A stretch of DNA of 64,000 bases from Microbacterium suwonense (GTDB lineage: Bacteria > Actinomycetota > Actinomycetes > Actinomycetales > Microbacteriaceae), in contig NZ_AP027728.1 of the NCBI RefSeq assembly GCF_030296555.1, positions 806,001 through 870,000 of the forward strand, read 5' to 3'. Below the pieces are notes generated by a model, which worked only from the letters and a program-made list of their open reading frames with translations, ran no database searches and was not told the origin of the DNA. Each line of letters begins with the position of its first letter. The stretch's first letter is position 1. The position numbers were made by a program, and so were the translations under genes. Below are positions 9,542 to 18,670 of this stretch, piece after piece.

Positions 9542-10530
9542 TGTTCTCCATGAATGAGTTCGGCAACAACCTCTACTCGGGCAAGACCTCCTTCCCATTC
9601 GTCGGACGTCGTCGGCTGTGGTTCATCATCGCGATCCTGCTGGTGATCGGCTCCGCGCTCGTGCCGCTGATCCGTCCCATCCAGTTCTCGATCGAGTTCA
9701 CCGGTGGCGCGCAGTTCATGGTCGTCTCGCCGTCGTCGACGGATCAGGGGCTGGCCACCGACGCGGTGCGCTCGATCGTTCCCGACGCCACCACCAAGGT
9801 CGTCATCGTCAACAACAAGGACGTTCGCGTCCAGACCGACCAGATGTCGCCCTCGCAGACGCAGGACGTCAAGGCGGAGCTGGCGCGGGCGTATGACGTG
9901 GATGTGGACGAGGTCACCGATTCCTTCATCGGTCCGGCCTGGGGTGAGAACGTCACCCGTCAGTCTCTGTGGGGCCTGGCGATCTTCCTCGCGCTGACCT
10001 TCCTGATCCTCGGCATCTACTTCCGCACCTGGAAGATGTCGGCGGCGGCGATCCTCGGACTGCTCGACGTGCTGATCATCACCGTCGGCATCTATGCACT
10101 GGCTGGATTCGAGATATCGCCCGCAGCCGTCATCGGGTTCCTGACGATCCTGGCGTACTCGCTTTACGATACGACGGTGGTCTTCGACAAGGTGCGTGAG
10201 AACACCACCGAGGATGCGAACCAGACCTCGCGCACCTTCGGCGAATCGGTGAACCTCGCGGTCAACCAGACGCTGGTGCGCTCGATCAACACCTCCGTCG
10301 TCGCCGCGCTGCCGGTGGGAGCGATCCTGTTCATCGGCTCGTTCTGGTTCGGAGCCGAGACGCTGACCTCAATCTCGCTGTCGATCTTCGTCGGCATCCT
10401 CGTCGCGACGTACTCCACTCTGTTCGTCGCCGCACCGCTGTACGCGGCGTTCCGCCAGGGCGAGCCCGAGATCCTCGCACATGACAAGAAGGTGCTGCAG
10501 GCGCGCGAGCGCTCCACCACGTCTGTGTGA
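9541..10530 (+). CDS. secF: protein translocase subunit SecF
   Basis: This 329-residue partner of SecD has an N-terminal span (LWFIIAILLVIGSALVPLI), the SIEFTGGAQF motif and five further spans with the conserved ILAYSLYDTTVVFDKVREN (proton-relay Asp and FDKVRE). The start ATG 9541 lies in TGATG shared with the secD stop, so translation is probably coupled. Complete. Confidence 0.96.
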   Translation: MFSMNEFGNNLYSGKTSFPFVGRRRLWFIIAILLVIGSALVPLIRPIQFSIEFTGGAQFMVVSPSSTDQGLATDAVRSIVPDATTKVVIVNNKDVRVQTDQMSPSQTQDVKAELARAYDVDVDEVTDSFIGPAWGENVTRQSLWGLAIFLALTFLILGIYFRTWKMSAAAILGLLDVLIITVGIYALAGFEISPAAVIGFLTILAYSLYDTTVVFDKVRENTTEDANQTSRTFGESVNLAVNQTLVRSINTSVVAALPVGAILFIGSFWFGAETLTSISLSIFVGILVATYSTLFVAAPLYAAFRQGEPEILAHDKKVLQARERSTTSV

Positions 10531-10535
10531 TCCTG

Positions 10536-10565
10536 CGCGGGGATCGGGGCGTGTCGGTCCCCGCG
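10536..10565 (+). terminator. stem-loop after secF
   Basis: CGCGGGGA (10536-10543) pairs with TCCCCGCG (10558-10565), with a 14-base loop. There is no T run, and the right arm abuts a -10-like TAGGAT (10566-10571) that may serve rel. A weak terminator candidate. Confidence 0.4.
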
Positions 10566-10597
10566 TAGGATGATCACATCGCGCGACAGGAGCACAG

Positions 10598-12848
10598 ATG
10601 GCGGATTCGCAGGTCACATCGCAGGGGTCCAGTCTGCGCAGGCTGGTACCGCGCATCTTCTCGCGCGCCCCCGCGTCAATGACCTCGACACCCTGATCCG
10701 CACTGTCCGCGCGAATCATCCGCGCGGCGACCTGCCGGTCATCGAGCATGCCTACCGCATCGCCAGAGAGAAGCACGAGGGCCAGTTCCGGCAGAGCGGC
10801 GAGCCCTACATCACGCACCCACTCGCTGTCGCGAAGATCCTCGCGGATCTCGGCCTGGGACCGCGTGCAGTGGCCGCCGCACTGTTGCACGACACGGTCG
10901 AGGACACCGGCTACGCCCTCGCAGAGCTGACGGAGGAGTTCGGCGACGAGGTGGCCATGCTCGTCGACGGGGTCACCAAACTCGACAAGGTCAAGTACGG
11001 CGAGAGCGCCCAGGCTGAGACCGTCCGCAAGATGATCGTCGCGATGTCCAAGGACATCCGGGTGCTGCTCATCAAACTCGCCGACCGGCTGCACAACGCC
11101 AGGACATGGGGTTTCGTGCCCCCTGAGAAGGCCGCGCGCAAAGCCAAGGAGACCCTGGAGATCTACGCGCCGCTGGCAAACCGCCTCGGTATCCAGACCA
11201 TCAAGTCCGAGCTCGAGGATCTGTCCTTCGCGGTGCTGAACCCGAAGATCTACGCCGAGATCAACAGCTTGATCACCCAGCGCACGCCGCAGCGCGAGCA
11301 GTATCTGCAGCAGGTCATCGATGCCGTCGATGAGGACCTGCGCGAACTGCGCATCCGCGGCAAGGTGTTCGGGCGGCCCAAGCAGCTCTACTCGGTGTAC
11401 CAGAAGATGGTCGTGCGTGGTCGGGAGTTCGACGACATCTACGATCTGATCGGCATCCGCGTGCTGGTGAACTCGGTCCGCGACTGCTACGCGGTGCTCG
11501 GAGCGATCCACGCACGCTGGACGCCGCTGCCCGGTCGCTTCAAGGACTACATCGCCACCCCGAAGTTCAACCTGTACCAGTCTCTGCACACCACGGTGAT
11601 CGGCCCGTCCGGTCGCACGGTCGAGATCCAGATCCGCACCCACGAGATGCACCAGCAGGCGGAGTTCGGCGTCGCCGCGCACTGGATGTACAAGGAGCGG
11701 ATGAACGGCGGCAAGGTCGACACACGCAAGGCGGACGCCGACATGGCGTGGCTCGCGCACATCTCGGACTGGCAAGCCGAGACCGCCGACCCCAGTGAGT
11801 TCCTCGACTCGCTGCGCTTCGAGATCGGCGCGAAGGAGGTCTACGTCTTCACACCGAAGGGTCGGGTGATCGGCCTCCCCGCCGGAGCGACGCCGGTGGA
11901 CTTCGCCTACGCCGTGCACACCGAGATCGGCCATCGCACCATGGGTGCCAAGGTCAACGGCAGGCTGCTGCCGCTGGAATCCGAACTGCACAGCGGCGAC
12001 GTCGTCGAGGTGTTCACCTCGAAGAACCCGGATGCCGGACCCAGCCAGGACTGGCTGAGCTTCGTGAAGAGCACTAGGGCCCGCAACAAGATCCGCGGCT
12101 GGTTCACCAAGGAGCGCCGCGAGGAAGCCGTCGAGCAGGGCAAGGAGGCCATCGCCCGCGCGATGCGCAAGCAGAACCTTCCCCTGCAGCGACTGATGAA
12201 CCAGGAGTCGTTCGCCGAGGTCGCCCGCCGCTGCGCTACGAGGACGTCTCGGCCCTGTACGCCGCCGTCGGCGAGGGACATGTCTCCACCCAGTCTGTGC
12301 TCGAGAAGGTGACGGCTCTGGTCGCGACCGAGCCCGACACCAGCACCGGCGCCATCCGGCTGCCGAATCAGACGCCCAGTCGCGAGGCTCGGGCCGGTGA
12401 CTCCGGAATCCTCGTTCGCGGCGCCTCAGACATCCTCGTCAAGCTCGCGCGCTGCTGCACGCCGGTTCCGGGTGACGAGATCGTCGGATTCGTCACACGC
12501 GGCAGCGGGGTCTCGGTGCATCGTCAGGACTGTGTGAACGTCAAGGCACTCAGCAGCGATCCCGAGCGGTTCATCGACGTGGAGTGGGCGCCGACGACGA
12601 AGAGCGTGTTCCGGGTGCAGATCCAGGTCGAGGCGCTGGACCGGGCGGCACTGCTCTCTGATGTCACGCGGGTTCTCAGCGAACACCACGTGAACATCCT
12701 CTCGGCGAGCGTGACGACGACCGACGAGCGCCTCGCACTGAGCCGGTTCGTCTTCGAGATGGGCGATTCCGTGCATCTGGACCGGGTGCTCAACGCCGTG
12801 CGTCGCATCGACGCGGTCTACGACGTCTATCGCGTCACGACGTCCTGA
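10598..12848 (+). CDS. rel: bifunctional (p)ppGpp synthetase/hydrolase Rel, two frameshifts
   Basis: Stringent-response enzyme making and degrading (p)ppGpp. Order: HD hydrolase domain (THPLAVAKIL...LLHDTVEDT, HNARTWGF), synthetase domain (RFKDYIATPKFNLYQSLHTTV), TGS domain (VYVFTPKGRVIGLPAGATPVDFAYAVH), zinc-finger/RIS region (CCTPVPGDEIVGFVTRGSGVSVHRQDC) and a C-terminal ACT domain. ATG 10598 with GACAGGAG upstream gives MADSQVTSQGSSLRRLVPRIFSRAP. The frame breaks in CCCCC at 10668-10672 and again in CCC near 12223-12225 (family ...FAEVAPPLRYEDVSALY). One extra C at each site gives about 750 residues. The 3' end overlaps the convergent minus-strand gene by 14 bases. Confidence 0.94.
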
Positions 12849-13413
12849 GGTCGCCGGCCGCGGCCCCTGCCTCTTCTACGAACGCGGCGACGATCCGCCT
12901 GGCTCGTCGAAGTCCTGGACGGCGCACCGCACGATCCAGCTCATCCGACAGCTCGCCGATCAGCGCGGGACGAACCAGCAGCAGAGCACGCAGCCAGGGA
13001 TCATCGACCTCAGCCAGGGCCGCGGCGAAGAGCAGCTCCAGCGCCGTCGCCGACACTGTGGTCACGCTGACGCCGCCGATCACCTGCACATCGTCTGCGA
13101 CCGCCCGGCGCTCATGGTAGACGACGCGCTGTGAGACGCTGGCGCGCATCCGGGTCGGTTTCGTCCGGCGCACATGGTGGATGCCAGGTGGGCGATCGCC
13201 GGCACCGTGGATCCACGCCGCCGTCGGGCCGCACGCGGCCATGTGGGCCGGGACGAGCTCGGCGATGCTCATCGCCCTGGCCTCCGCCGCCTCGACGGTG
13301 TCGACGGGCATGAATCCCTCACCGACCTCGATGACGAGACCGTCCAGACGGGCCGAGTTCAGCTCGGGGAGAGAGAGCCGGTCTCCCGGACGATAGAAGA
13401 ATGCGGGGTGCAC
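12835..13413 (-). CDS. uncharacterised actinobacterial protein, AbiEi antitoxin-like
   Basis: A 192-residue protein. The central segment (ACGPTAAWIHGAGDRPPGIHHVRR) and the helical VTTVSATALELLFAA resemble the C-terminal domain of actinobacterial proteins usually labelled type IV toxin-antitoxin AbiEi-like. The N-terminal winged-helix domain of that family is not evident, and no nucleotidyltransferase partner (AbiEii) lies nearby, so a toxin-antitoxin role is not supported here. It is convergent with rel and overlaps its end by 14 bases. No membrane segment or signal peptide. Function unknown. Confidence 0.6.
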   Translation of the reverse strand: MHPAFFYRPGDRLSLPELNSARLDGLVIEVGEGFMPVDTVEAAEARAMSIAELVPAHMAACGPTAAWIHGAGDRPPGIHHVRRTKPTRMRASVSQRVVYHERRAVADDVQVIGGVSVTTVSATALELLFAAALAEVDDPWLRALLLVRPALIGELSDELDRAVRRPGLRRARRIVAAFVEEAGAAAGDLRTS

Positions 13414-13424
13414 CTCAACAGTAT

Positions 13425-13461
13425 GAGCCGCGCCCGTCCGCTGTGCGGGTGGGCGCGGCTC
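13425..13461 (-). terminator. stem-loop downstream of the DUF349 gene
   Basis: GAGCCGCGCCC (13425-13435) pairs perfectly with GGGCGCGGCTC (13451-13461), and the 15-base loop can pair further (CCG/CGG). It lies just after the end of the minus-strand DUF349 gene and before the next minus-strand gene, as expected for a terminator, though no T run is visible. Confidence 0.5.
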
Positions 13462-13480
13462 AGCCTGTGGATAACGTGGG

Positions 13481-14824
13481 TCAGCCGCCGAGCGCGCTGA
13501 GCCAGGATCGACGGGCCGCCAGCGCCTCGGTGGCTTCCTTCACGGCCTTCTCATCGCCGGCCTTCTCCGCCTCAGCGAGCTCCTGCTCGAGCTTCTCGAT
13601 CGCGTCCACGAGCTGCGAGCTCATGTCTCCCACGCGCGCCTTCGTCTCGGGGTTGTTCTTCTTCCAGTCGACGTCCTCACGGGACTTGAGCGCCTGCTCG
13701 ATGGAGCGCATCCGATCATCGAGTGCGCGCTCGCGATCACGTGGGAAGATCCGGCCCACGTCATCCCATTCCCGCTGGATGCGCGTGAGCAGGGCTCGTG
13801 CGCGCTTGAGGTTCGGTTCGTCGGCGACTGCCTTGGCCTGCTCCAGGAGCGCTTCTCGCGCCTCGATCCGCGGAGCGGAGTCGGCCTCCTCGGCGGCGGC
13901 CTGCTCGGCGCGGGCTGCGTACAGCGCGTCTCCGGCGGCCTTGAATCGCGCCCACAGGGCGTCGTCGGCCTTGCGTCCCGCTCGACCGGAAGCCTTCCAC
14001 TCGTCCAGCAGGCCTCGATACGCCGGTATGCCGTCGACGCCGCGGGGCGCCAGTGCCTCGGCGCGCTCGACGAGGCGGGACTTGGCGTCGCGCGCCGCAC
14101 GATGCACGTCGTCCAGCTCGGAGAAGAACGCGCGGCGTGCCTTGTCAACGGTCGACCGCGCCTCGCGGAAACGCTTCCACAACTGCTGCGCCGTGCCCTT
14201 GGGCAGGCGCGGACCGGTCTGCTGATGCGCCTGCCACGCCTCGAACAGCTCGGTCATCTCGGCGGTGACCTGCTTCCACTGCACCTTCGTGAGGTCGCGA
14301 GCGGCGATCGACTCTGCACGCTCCACGATGCCCGTGCGCTCGACGATCGCGGCGTCGAGCGCCTCCTTGGCAGCCTCCGCTTCCTTCGCCGTGGCCTCGG
14401 ACAAGGACTCGATCAGGGTCTCGACGCGACTGCGGAGCCCGGCGAGGTCACCGACGGCAGCAGCATCCGTCACCTCGCTCTGCAGGCGCTTGGCCTGCTT
14501 CGTCAGATCGGATGCCGAGCTTCCGCCCGCCTGAGCGCGTGTCTCCAGCGTGCCCAGTTTGACGGCGAAGTCGTCGAACTTGCGGGCGTAGTATGCCAAC
14601 GCCTCCTCGGGGGTGCCATCGGGGTACTGTCCGACCGGGCGCCATTCGTCTCCGTCGCGAACCTCGACGGTGCCGTCCTCGGCGACGCGCCCCCACTCGG
14701 AAGCATCTGAGGGGACGGGAACGGGAACCGCGGGTGCGGCGGGAGCGGCGGTCACCCGCGGCATCGGCCGACGCGGCGGCGCGGGGATCGGCGGGGTGGG
14801 CTTGGGTGCGTTGTCGTCAGACAC
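13481..14824 (-). CDS. DUF349 repeat protein
   Basis: A 447-residue protein with a proline/alanine-rich N-terminus (PTPPIPAPPRRPMPR), a short domain around GTVEVRDGDEWRPVGQYPDGTPEEALAYY, then long charged helices containing several DUF349 repeats, recognisable by W-x-x-F/R-x-A patterns (QLWKRFREARSTVDKARRAFF; DALWARFKAAGDALYAAR; REWDDVGRIFPRDRERALDDRM). The C-terminal part is strongly coiled-coil in character. DUF349 proteins are widespread in actinobacteria and their role is not firmly established. No membrane segment. Complete. Confidence 0.85.
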   Translation of the reverse strand: MSDDNAPKPTPPIPAPPRRPMPRVTAAPAAPAVPVPVPSDASEWGRVAEDGTVEVRDGDEWRPVGQYPDGTPEEALAYYARKFDDFAVKLGTLETRAQAGGSSASDLTKQAKRLQSEVTDAAAVGDLAGLRSRVETLIESLSEATAKEAEAAKEALDAAIVERTGIVERAESIAARDLTKVQWKQVTAEMTELFEAWQAHQQTGPRLPKGTAQQLWKRFREARSTVDKARRAFFSELDDVHRAARDAKSRLVERAEALAPRGVDGIPAYRGLLDEWKASGRAGRKADDALWARFKAAGDALYAARAEQAAAEEADSAPRIEAREALLEQAKAVADEPNLKRARALLTRIQREWDDVGRIFPRDRERALDDRMRSIEQALKSREDVDWKKNNPETKARVGDMSSQLVDAIEKLEQELAEAEKAGDEKAVKEATEALAARRSWLSALGG

Positions 14825-14882
14825 GGTGTTCTCCTTGCGCGGTCTGTCCGCGGGAGTGGGAAAGGACTCCGCTCAGCCTAGT

Positions 14883-15116
14883 TCACGAGCCGGTGGTCTG
14901 TGCGGGGGCCGAAGACGGGGCGCTCACCTGCGCGTGCACGGTCTGACTGACGATGGCGCCGACCACGATCAGTCCGCCGACGACAACGGCGATGACGGTG
15001 TCGCGCACCCGTCTGCGCTTCTGATTCGCGTGCCATGTGGTGCGCGCGGCATAGAGCCGCGCACGTTCCGCCTCCGTCCGCGCGCGCTGCGCGTCGCGGG
15101 AGCCGCGTGCCGCCAT
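14883..15116 (-). CDS. small membrane protein
   Basis: A 77-residue protein: a basic N-terminal part (GSRDAQRARTEAERARLYAARTTWHANQKRRRVRD), one membrane span (VIAVVVGGLIVVGAIVSQTV) and a Ser/Ala/Pro/Thr-rich tail. The positive-inside rule predicts the N-terminus in the cytoplasm. Lies between the DUF349 gene and rarA, separate from both. No recognised family; coding is supported by uninterrupted frame, codon bias and sensible topology. Confidence 0.6.
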   Translation of the reverse strand: MAARGSRDAQRARTEAERARLYAARTTWHANQKRRRVRDTVIAVVVGGLIVVGAIVSQTVHAQVSAPSSAPAQTTGS

Positions 15117-15203
15117 CTCGTTCCTCTCCGACAGGCCATGACGCCGATGGGCGCCCGAACGCTGTCGAGCCTACCGGGGCACGCCGCTGTCGGTCCCCGC
15201 GGC

Positions 15204-15209
15204 TAACCT
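15204..15209 (+). promoter_or_regulatory. -10-like hexamer of rarA, probable leaderless start
   Basis: TAACCT ends 6 bases before ATG 15216. GGAGCG fills the gap, so an alternative very close ribosome-binding site cannot be excluded. Confidence 0.4.
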
Positions 15210-15215
15210 GGAGCG

Positions 15216-16543
15216 ATGACCTCCGCTCCTCTGCTCTCGGGCCAGACGCCACTGGCCGTGCGCATGCGGCCGGTCACGCTCGACGAGGTCGCGGGACAGG
15301 CGCATCTGCTGCGCGCAGGTTCGCCGATCGTCGCTCTGGCGGATCCGGATGCGTCTTCGCCCGGTGCTGTCTCGATCATCCTGTGGGGCCCGCCCGGCAC
15401 CGGCAAGACGACGCTGGCTCAGGCGATCGCCCGGTCCTCCGGGCGTCGTTTCGTGGAGCTCTCCGCCATCACCGCCGGGGTCAAGGACGTACGCGAGGTG
15501 ATGCAGGAGGCCATCACCAACCGCGACCTGTACGGCCAGACGACGATCCTGTTCCTCGATGAGATCCACCGGTTCACCAAGGCCCAGCAGGATGCGCTGC
15601 TCCCGGGGGTCGAGAACGGCTGGGTGATCCTCATCGCCGCCACCACCGAGAACCCGTCGTTCTCGGTGATATCCCCGCTGCTGTCGCGGTCGCTGCTGCT
15701 CACCCTGCAGCCGCTCACCGACGACGACATCGGACTGCTCGTGGATCGTGCGGTCTCCGATGCGCGGGGGCTCGCCGGTGCGGTCGCCGTCGCCGACGAT
15801 GCACGTGCGTCGCTGATCCACCTCGCCTCCGGCGATGCGAGGCGGGCGCTGACCGGGCTGGAGGCGGCGGCTTCGGTGGCGATGTCCCGAGGCGAGGCCG
15901 AGGACACGGTCGAGGTGAGCGCCGACGACGTCGCGCAGGCGGTCGATCGTGCGCTGCTGCGCTACGACCGGCAGGGCGATGAGCACTACGACGTGATCAG
16001 CGCGTTCATCAAGTCGATCCGAGGCTCGGATCCGGATGCCGCGGTGCACTACCTGGCGAGGATGATCGAGGCGGGGGAGGATCCGCGCTTCATCGCCCGC
16101 CGTCTGGTCATCTCCGCTGCGGAGGACATCGGCCTGGCAGATCCACAGGCGCTCACGATCGCGACGGCGGCGGCGGATGCCGTGGCCTTCATCGGGATGC
16201 CGGAAGGGCGCATCCCCTCGCCGAGGCGACCATCTATCTGGCGACCACAGCGAAATCGAATGCGGCGTATCTGGCCGTCGACCAGGCGATCGCCGACGTA
16301 CGTGCGGGAGGCTTCGGACGCGTGCCGATCCATCTGCGCGACGCGCACTATGCGGGCGCGAAACGGCTCGGCCACGGCAAGGGATACCGGTATCCGCACG
16401 ACAGCGATGCCGGCATCCTGCCCCAGCAGTATCTGCCGGACGAGCTGGTCGGCCGCCGCTACTACGAGCCGAAGAACCTGGGCGCCGAGCGCGACGTGTC
16501 CGCTCGTCTCGAGCGCATCCGGCGGATCCTCGGCGGACGGTGA
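15216..16543 (+). CDS. rarA: replication-associated recombination ATPase RarA (MgsA), one frameshift
   Basis: RarA is a clamp-loader-like AAA+ ATPase acting at stalled forks. It has Walker [12 protein letters not shown], Walker B FLDEIHRF, sensor 1 ATTENPSF and the C-terminal tetramerisation region ([28 protein letters not shown]). The frame breaks in the CCCC run at 16214-16217: [11 protein letters not shown] is read where the family has [25 protein letters not shown]. One extra C gives about 442 residues, ending ...RRILGGR at 16543. Length is normal after repair. Confidence 0.92.
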
Positions 16544-16611
16544 GACGACCGGCGCCGTTCGGACACTCCAGAGTGAGGCGTGACGGGGCGCCGCCGGGGA
16601 AGGGTGAGCAG

Positions 16612-17547
16612 ATGGCGAGATGGTCGAGGCGCGGTACCGCGCTGCTGGGCATGGTCGCTGCGGGGCTGATGCTGGCGGGCTGCGCCTCACCACCGGCATC
16701 CGGCGGACACTCCACCTCTGTGCCTTCGGCCGCTGCCGAGGGGATGCTGCGGACACCCCGCGCCGTCACCGTGCTCGATGCCGGCGATGGTGCGAAGCTG
16801 TGCCTGGGCGCGATTGCGACGTCCCTGCCGCCGCAGTGCGGCGGCCCCGGCGTGATCGGCTGGGACTGGGCCGAGTGGTCGGGCGCGTACACCGAGGCCG
16901 CAGGGGTGCGATGGGGGAGCTTCACCCTCACCGGCAGTTACGACGCAGACGCGTTCACCTTCCGTCCGGCAGACGTGCGTCCCGGGAATGAGGGAGGGGC
17001 GACCTCAGCCGGATCCTGGTCGGGAGAGGCGGACTTCTCCACGCCGTGCGATCCTCCTGAAGGCGGATGGCAGGTGCGCGATGCCGCACGCACGACGGCG
17101 GAGAGCATGCAGCGGGTCTTCGAACGGGCGATGACGCTGCCCGGGTACGCGGCCTCGTGGGTCGACCGCTCCCGCATCCCGTCCGTCGGCGCCGAGGCCA
17201 CTCCCGAACAGCAGCTGGCGGAGACCGCGCCGCACCCGGAGCTCACGATCGTCAACGTCACCGTCGTCGGCGACGTCACGGCAGCGGAGACCGCGCTGAC
17301 CGAGGTCTGGGGCGGGATGCTGTGCGTCACCGCCGCGGAGCGCACCGAAGCCGATCTGCTGTCCGTCATGAGTGAGCTGATGCCGCAGAGCGGCAGCCAT
17401 CAGGTTCTCATGGCTGCTCCGAACACCAGGGCGGGGCGCATCGACCTGCAGGTCATCCACGACGATGGCGCTCTCCAGCAGGAGATGGATCAGGCCTACG
17501 GGGTCGGCACGGTCATCGTGAGATCCGTGCTTCAACCGGTCGGATGA
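16612..17547 (+). CDS. putative lipoprotein
   Basis: A 311-residue protein starting MARWSRRGTALLGMVAAG, with a signal peptide and lipobox LAGC (Cys24), so it should be diacylated by Lgt and anchored outside the membrane. The mature part has several cysteines (LCLGA, PPQCGG, STPCDPP, LCVTAAE) that may form disulfides. No known domain is recognised. ATG 16612 is chosen because it directly precedes the signal peptide; the same frame is open much further upstream only as an overlap with rarA. It stands alone between rarA and rpsD. Confidence 0.75.
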   Translation: MARWSRRGTALLGMVAAGLMLAGCASPPASGGHSTSVPSAAAEGMLRTPRAVTVLDAGDGAKLCLGAIATSLPPQCGGPGVIGWDWAEWSGAYTEAAGVRWGSFTLTGSYDADAFTFRPADVRPGNEGGATSAGSWSGEADFSTPCDPPEGGWQVRDAARTTAESMQRVFERAMTLPGYAASWVDRSRIPSVGAEATPEQQLAETAPHPELTIVNVTVVGDVTAAETALTEVWGGMLCVTAAERTEADLLSVMSELMPQSGSHQVLMAAPNTRAGRIDLQVIHDDGALQQEMDQAYGVGTVIVRSVLQPVG

Positions 17548-17719
17548 GCAGTGCAGGTGGATCTGTTAGCATTGAGCGGCTCGAAACCCAGTTTTCGGGC
17601 ATCCCTCCACTCCTGAACCACTTCTCGACGCGCCCCGGCGTGCGCGGCCCGAAGGCGGAATCGAGGCGATACGCCCGTGAGACGTGAAAGACGCGTCCAC
17701 GTCACGGAAGGAATACTTC

Positions 17720-18349
17720 GTGGTCACGAAGTCCCAGGACCGCCGCAAGGTCCGTCTCAGCCGCGCGCTGGGCATCCCGCTCACCCCGAAGGCCGCCCGC
17801 TACCTCGAGAAGCGTCCCTACGCTCCCGGTGAGCACGGCCGCACCAAGCGCAAGGCCGACAGCGACTACGCCGTCCGGCTGCGCGAGAAGCAGCGTCTGC
17901 GCGAGCAGTACGGCATCCGCGAGAAGCAGCTGCGCATCGCGTTCAACGAGGCCCGCCGCAAGGACGGCCTGACCGGTGAGAACCTGGTCGAGCTGCTCGA
18001 GATGCGGCTGGATGCACTCGTCGTGCGCGCCGGCTTCGCCCGCACCACCGCACAGGCCCGTCAGCTGGTCGTGCACCGTCACATCCTCGTCGACGGCCAG
18101 CTCGTCGACCGCCCGTCCTTCCGCGTGAAGCCGGGCCAGCTCATCCACGTCAAGCCCAAGAGCGAGGGCCTCGAGCCCTTCCAGGTCGCAGCCGCCGGCG
18201 GTCACGCCGAGGTGCTGCCTCCCGTTCCCGGCTACCTCGAGGTCGAGCTCGACAAGCTGCAGGCACGCCTGGTTCGTCGCCCGAAGCGCGCCGAGGTCCC
18301 CGTGACCTGTGAAGTGCAGCTCGTCGTCGAGTACTACGCGGCTCGCTGA
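17720..18349 (+). CDS. rpsD: 30S ribosomal protein S4
   Basis: S4 nucleates assembly of the 30S body by binding 16S rRNA. The 209-residue protein starts at GTG 17720 (MVTKSQDRRKVRLSRALG) behind GGAAGG; an in-frame ATG at 17684 would add 12 unusual residues and is rejected. The S4 RNA-binding domain is seen at MRLDALVVRAGFARTTAQARQLVVHRHILVDG. The N-terminal Cys residues that bind zinc in C+ S4 proteins are absent, so this is the zinc-independent type. About 170 bases of leader region precede it. Confidence 0.96.
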   Translation: MVTKSQDRRKVRLSRALGIPLTPKAARYLEKRPYAPGEHGRTKRKADSDYAVRLREKQRLREQYGIREKQLRIAFNEARRKDGLTGENLVELLEMRLDALVVRAGFARTTAQARQLVVHRHILVDGQLVDRPSFRVKPGQLIHVKPKSEGLEPFQVAAAGGHAEVLPPVPGYLEVELDKLQARLVRRPKRAEVPVTCEVQLVVEYYAAR

Positions 18350-18370
18350 CGCGTCCAGCGCACAGCAACG

Positions 18371-18403
18371 CGAGAGGCGCCGGGGAATCCCCGGCGCCTC
18401 TCG
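18371..18403 (+). terminator. 15-bp hairpin terminator after rpsD
   Basis: CGAGAGGCGCCGGGG (18371-18385) pairs perfectly with 18389-18403 around an AAT loop. The tail (TCGTCG) has few T residues. The next gene's -10-like hexamer begins four bases later. Confidence 0.75.
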
Positions 18404-18406
18404 TCG

Positions 18407-18412
18407 TAGGAT
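18407..18412 (+). promoter_or_regulatory. -10-like hexamer of the small membrane gene
   Basis: TAGGAT ends 6 bases before ATG 18419. If used, the mRNA would be leaderless and start right after the rpsD terminator. Confidence 0.45.
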
Positions 18413-18418
18413 GGCGGA

Positions 18419-18607
18419 ATGAAGAATCTGCTCTGGTTCCTGATCGGTGTGATCGGCGGGTTCGTCGCCGCGCACTTCATGAACAAGGACCCGCGTGGTC
18501 AGGAGATCTTCGCCGACATCGACGCGCGCATCTCGGAATTCGCCGGCGTTCTCGGTGAGGCGTACCGCCAGCAGGAGGCACGCCTGGCGGAGCCCGCAGA
18601 CGACTGA
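18419..18607 (+). CDS. small membrane-anchored protein between rpsD and alaS
   Basis: A 62-residue protein with an N-terminal membrane helix (LLWFLIGVIGGFVAAHF) and a charged cytoplasmic helix (IFADIDARISEFAGVLGEAYRQQEARL). Probably a conserved small gene that precedes alaS in Microbacteriaceae, judging by its compact fit and codon use. The role is unknown; a membrane-tethered regulatory or structural peptide is possible. The start is supported by the hexamer six bases upstream. Confidence 0.65.
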   Translation: MKNLLWFLIGVIGGFVAAHFMNKDPRGQEIFADIDARISEFAGVLGEAYRQQEARLAEPADD

Positions 18608-18670
18608 CCACGAACCATTCCGCCGCGTCCCAGGGCGCGGCTCCGCCACGCAAGGACACCTGAGAGCACT

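Noticed and set aside
12835..13413. A complete toxin-antitoxin system next to rel
   Set aside because: Only one protein with partial AbiEi resemblance is present; neighbours are rel and a DUF349 gene, neither a nucleotidyltransferase toxin.
17548..17719. S4 autoregulatory pseudoknot in the rpsD leader
   Set aside because: The leader is long enough, but no convincing conserved pseudoknot could be traced by eye.
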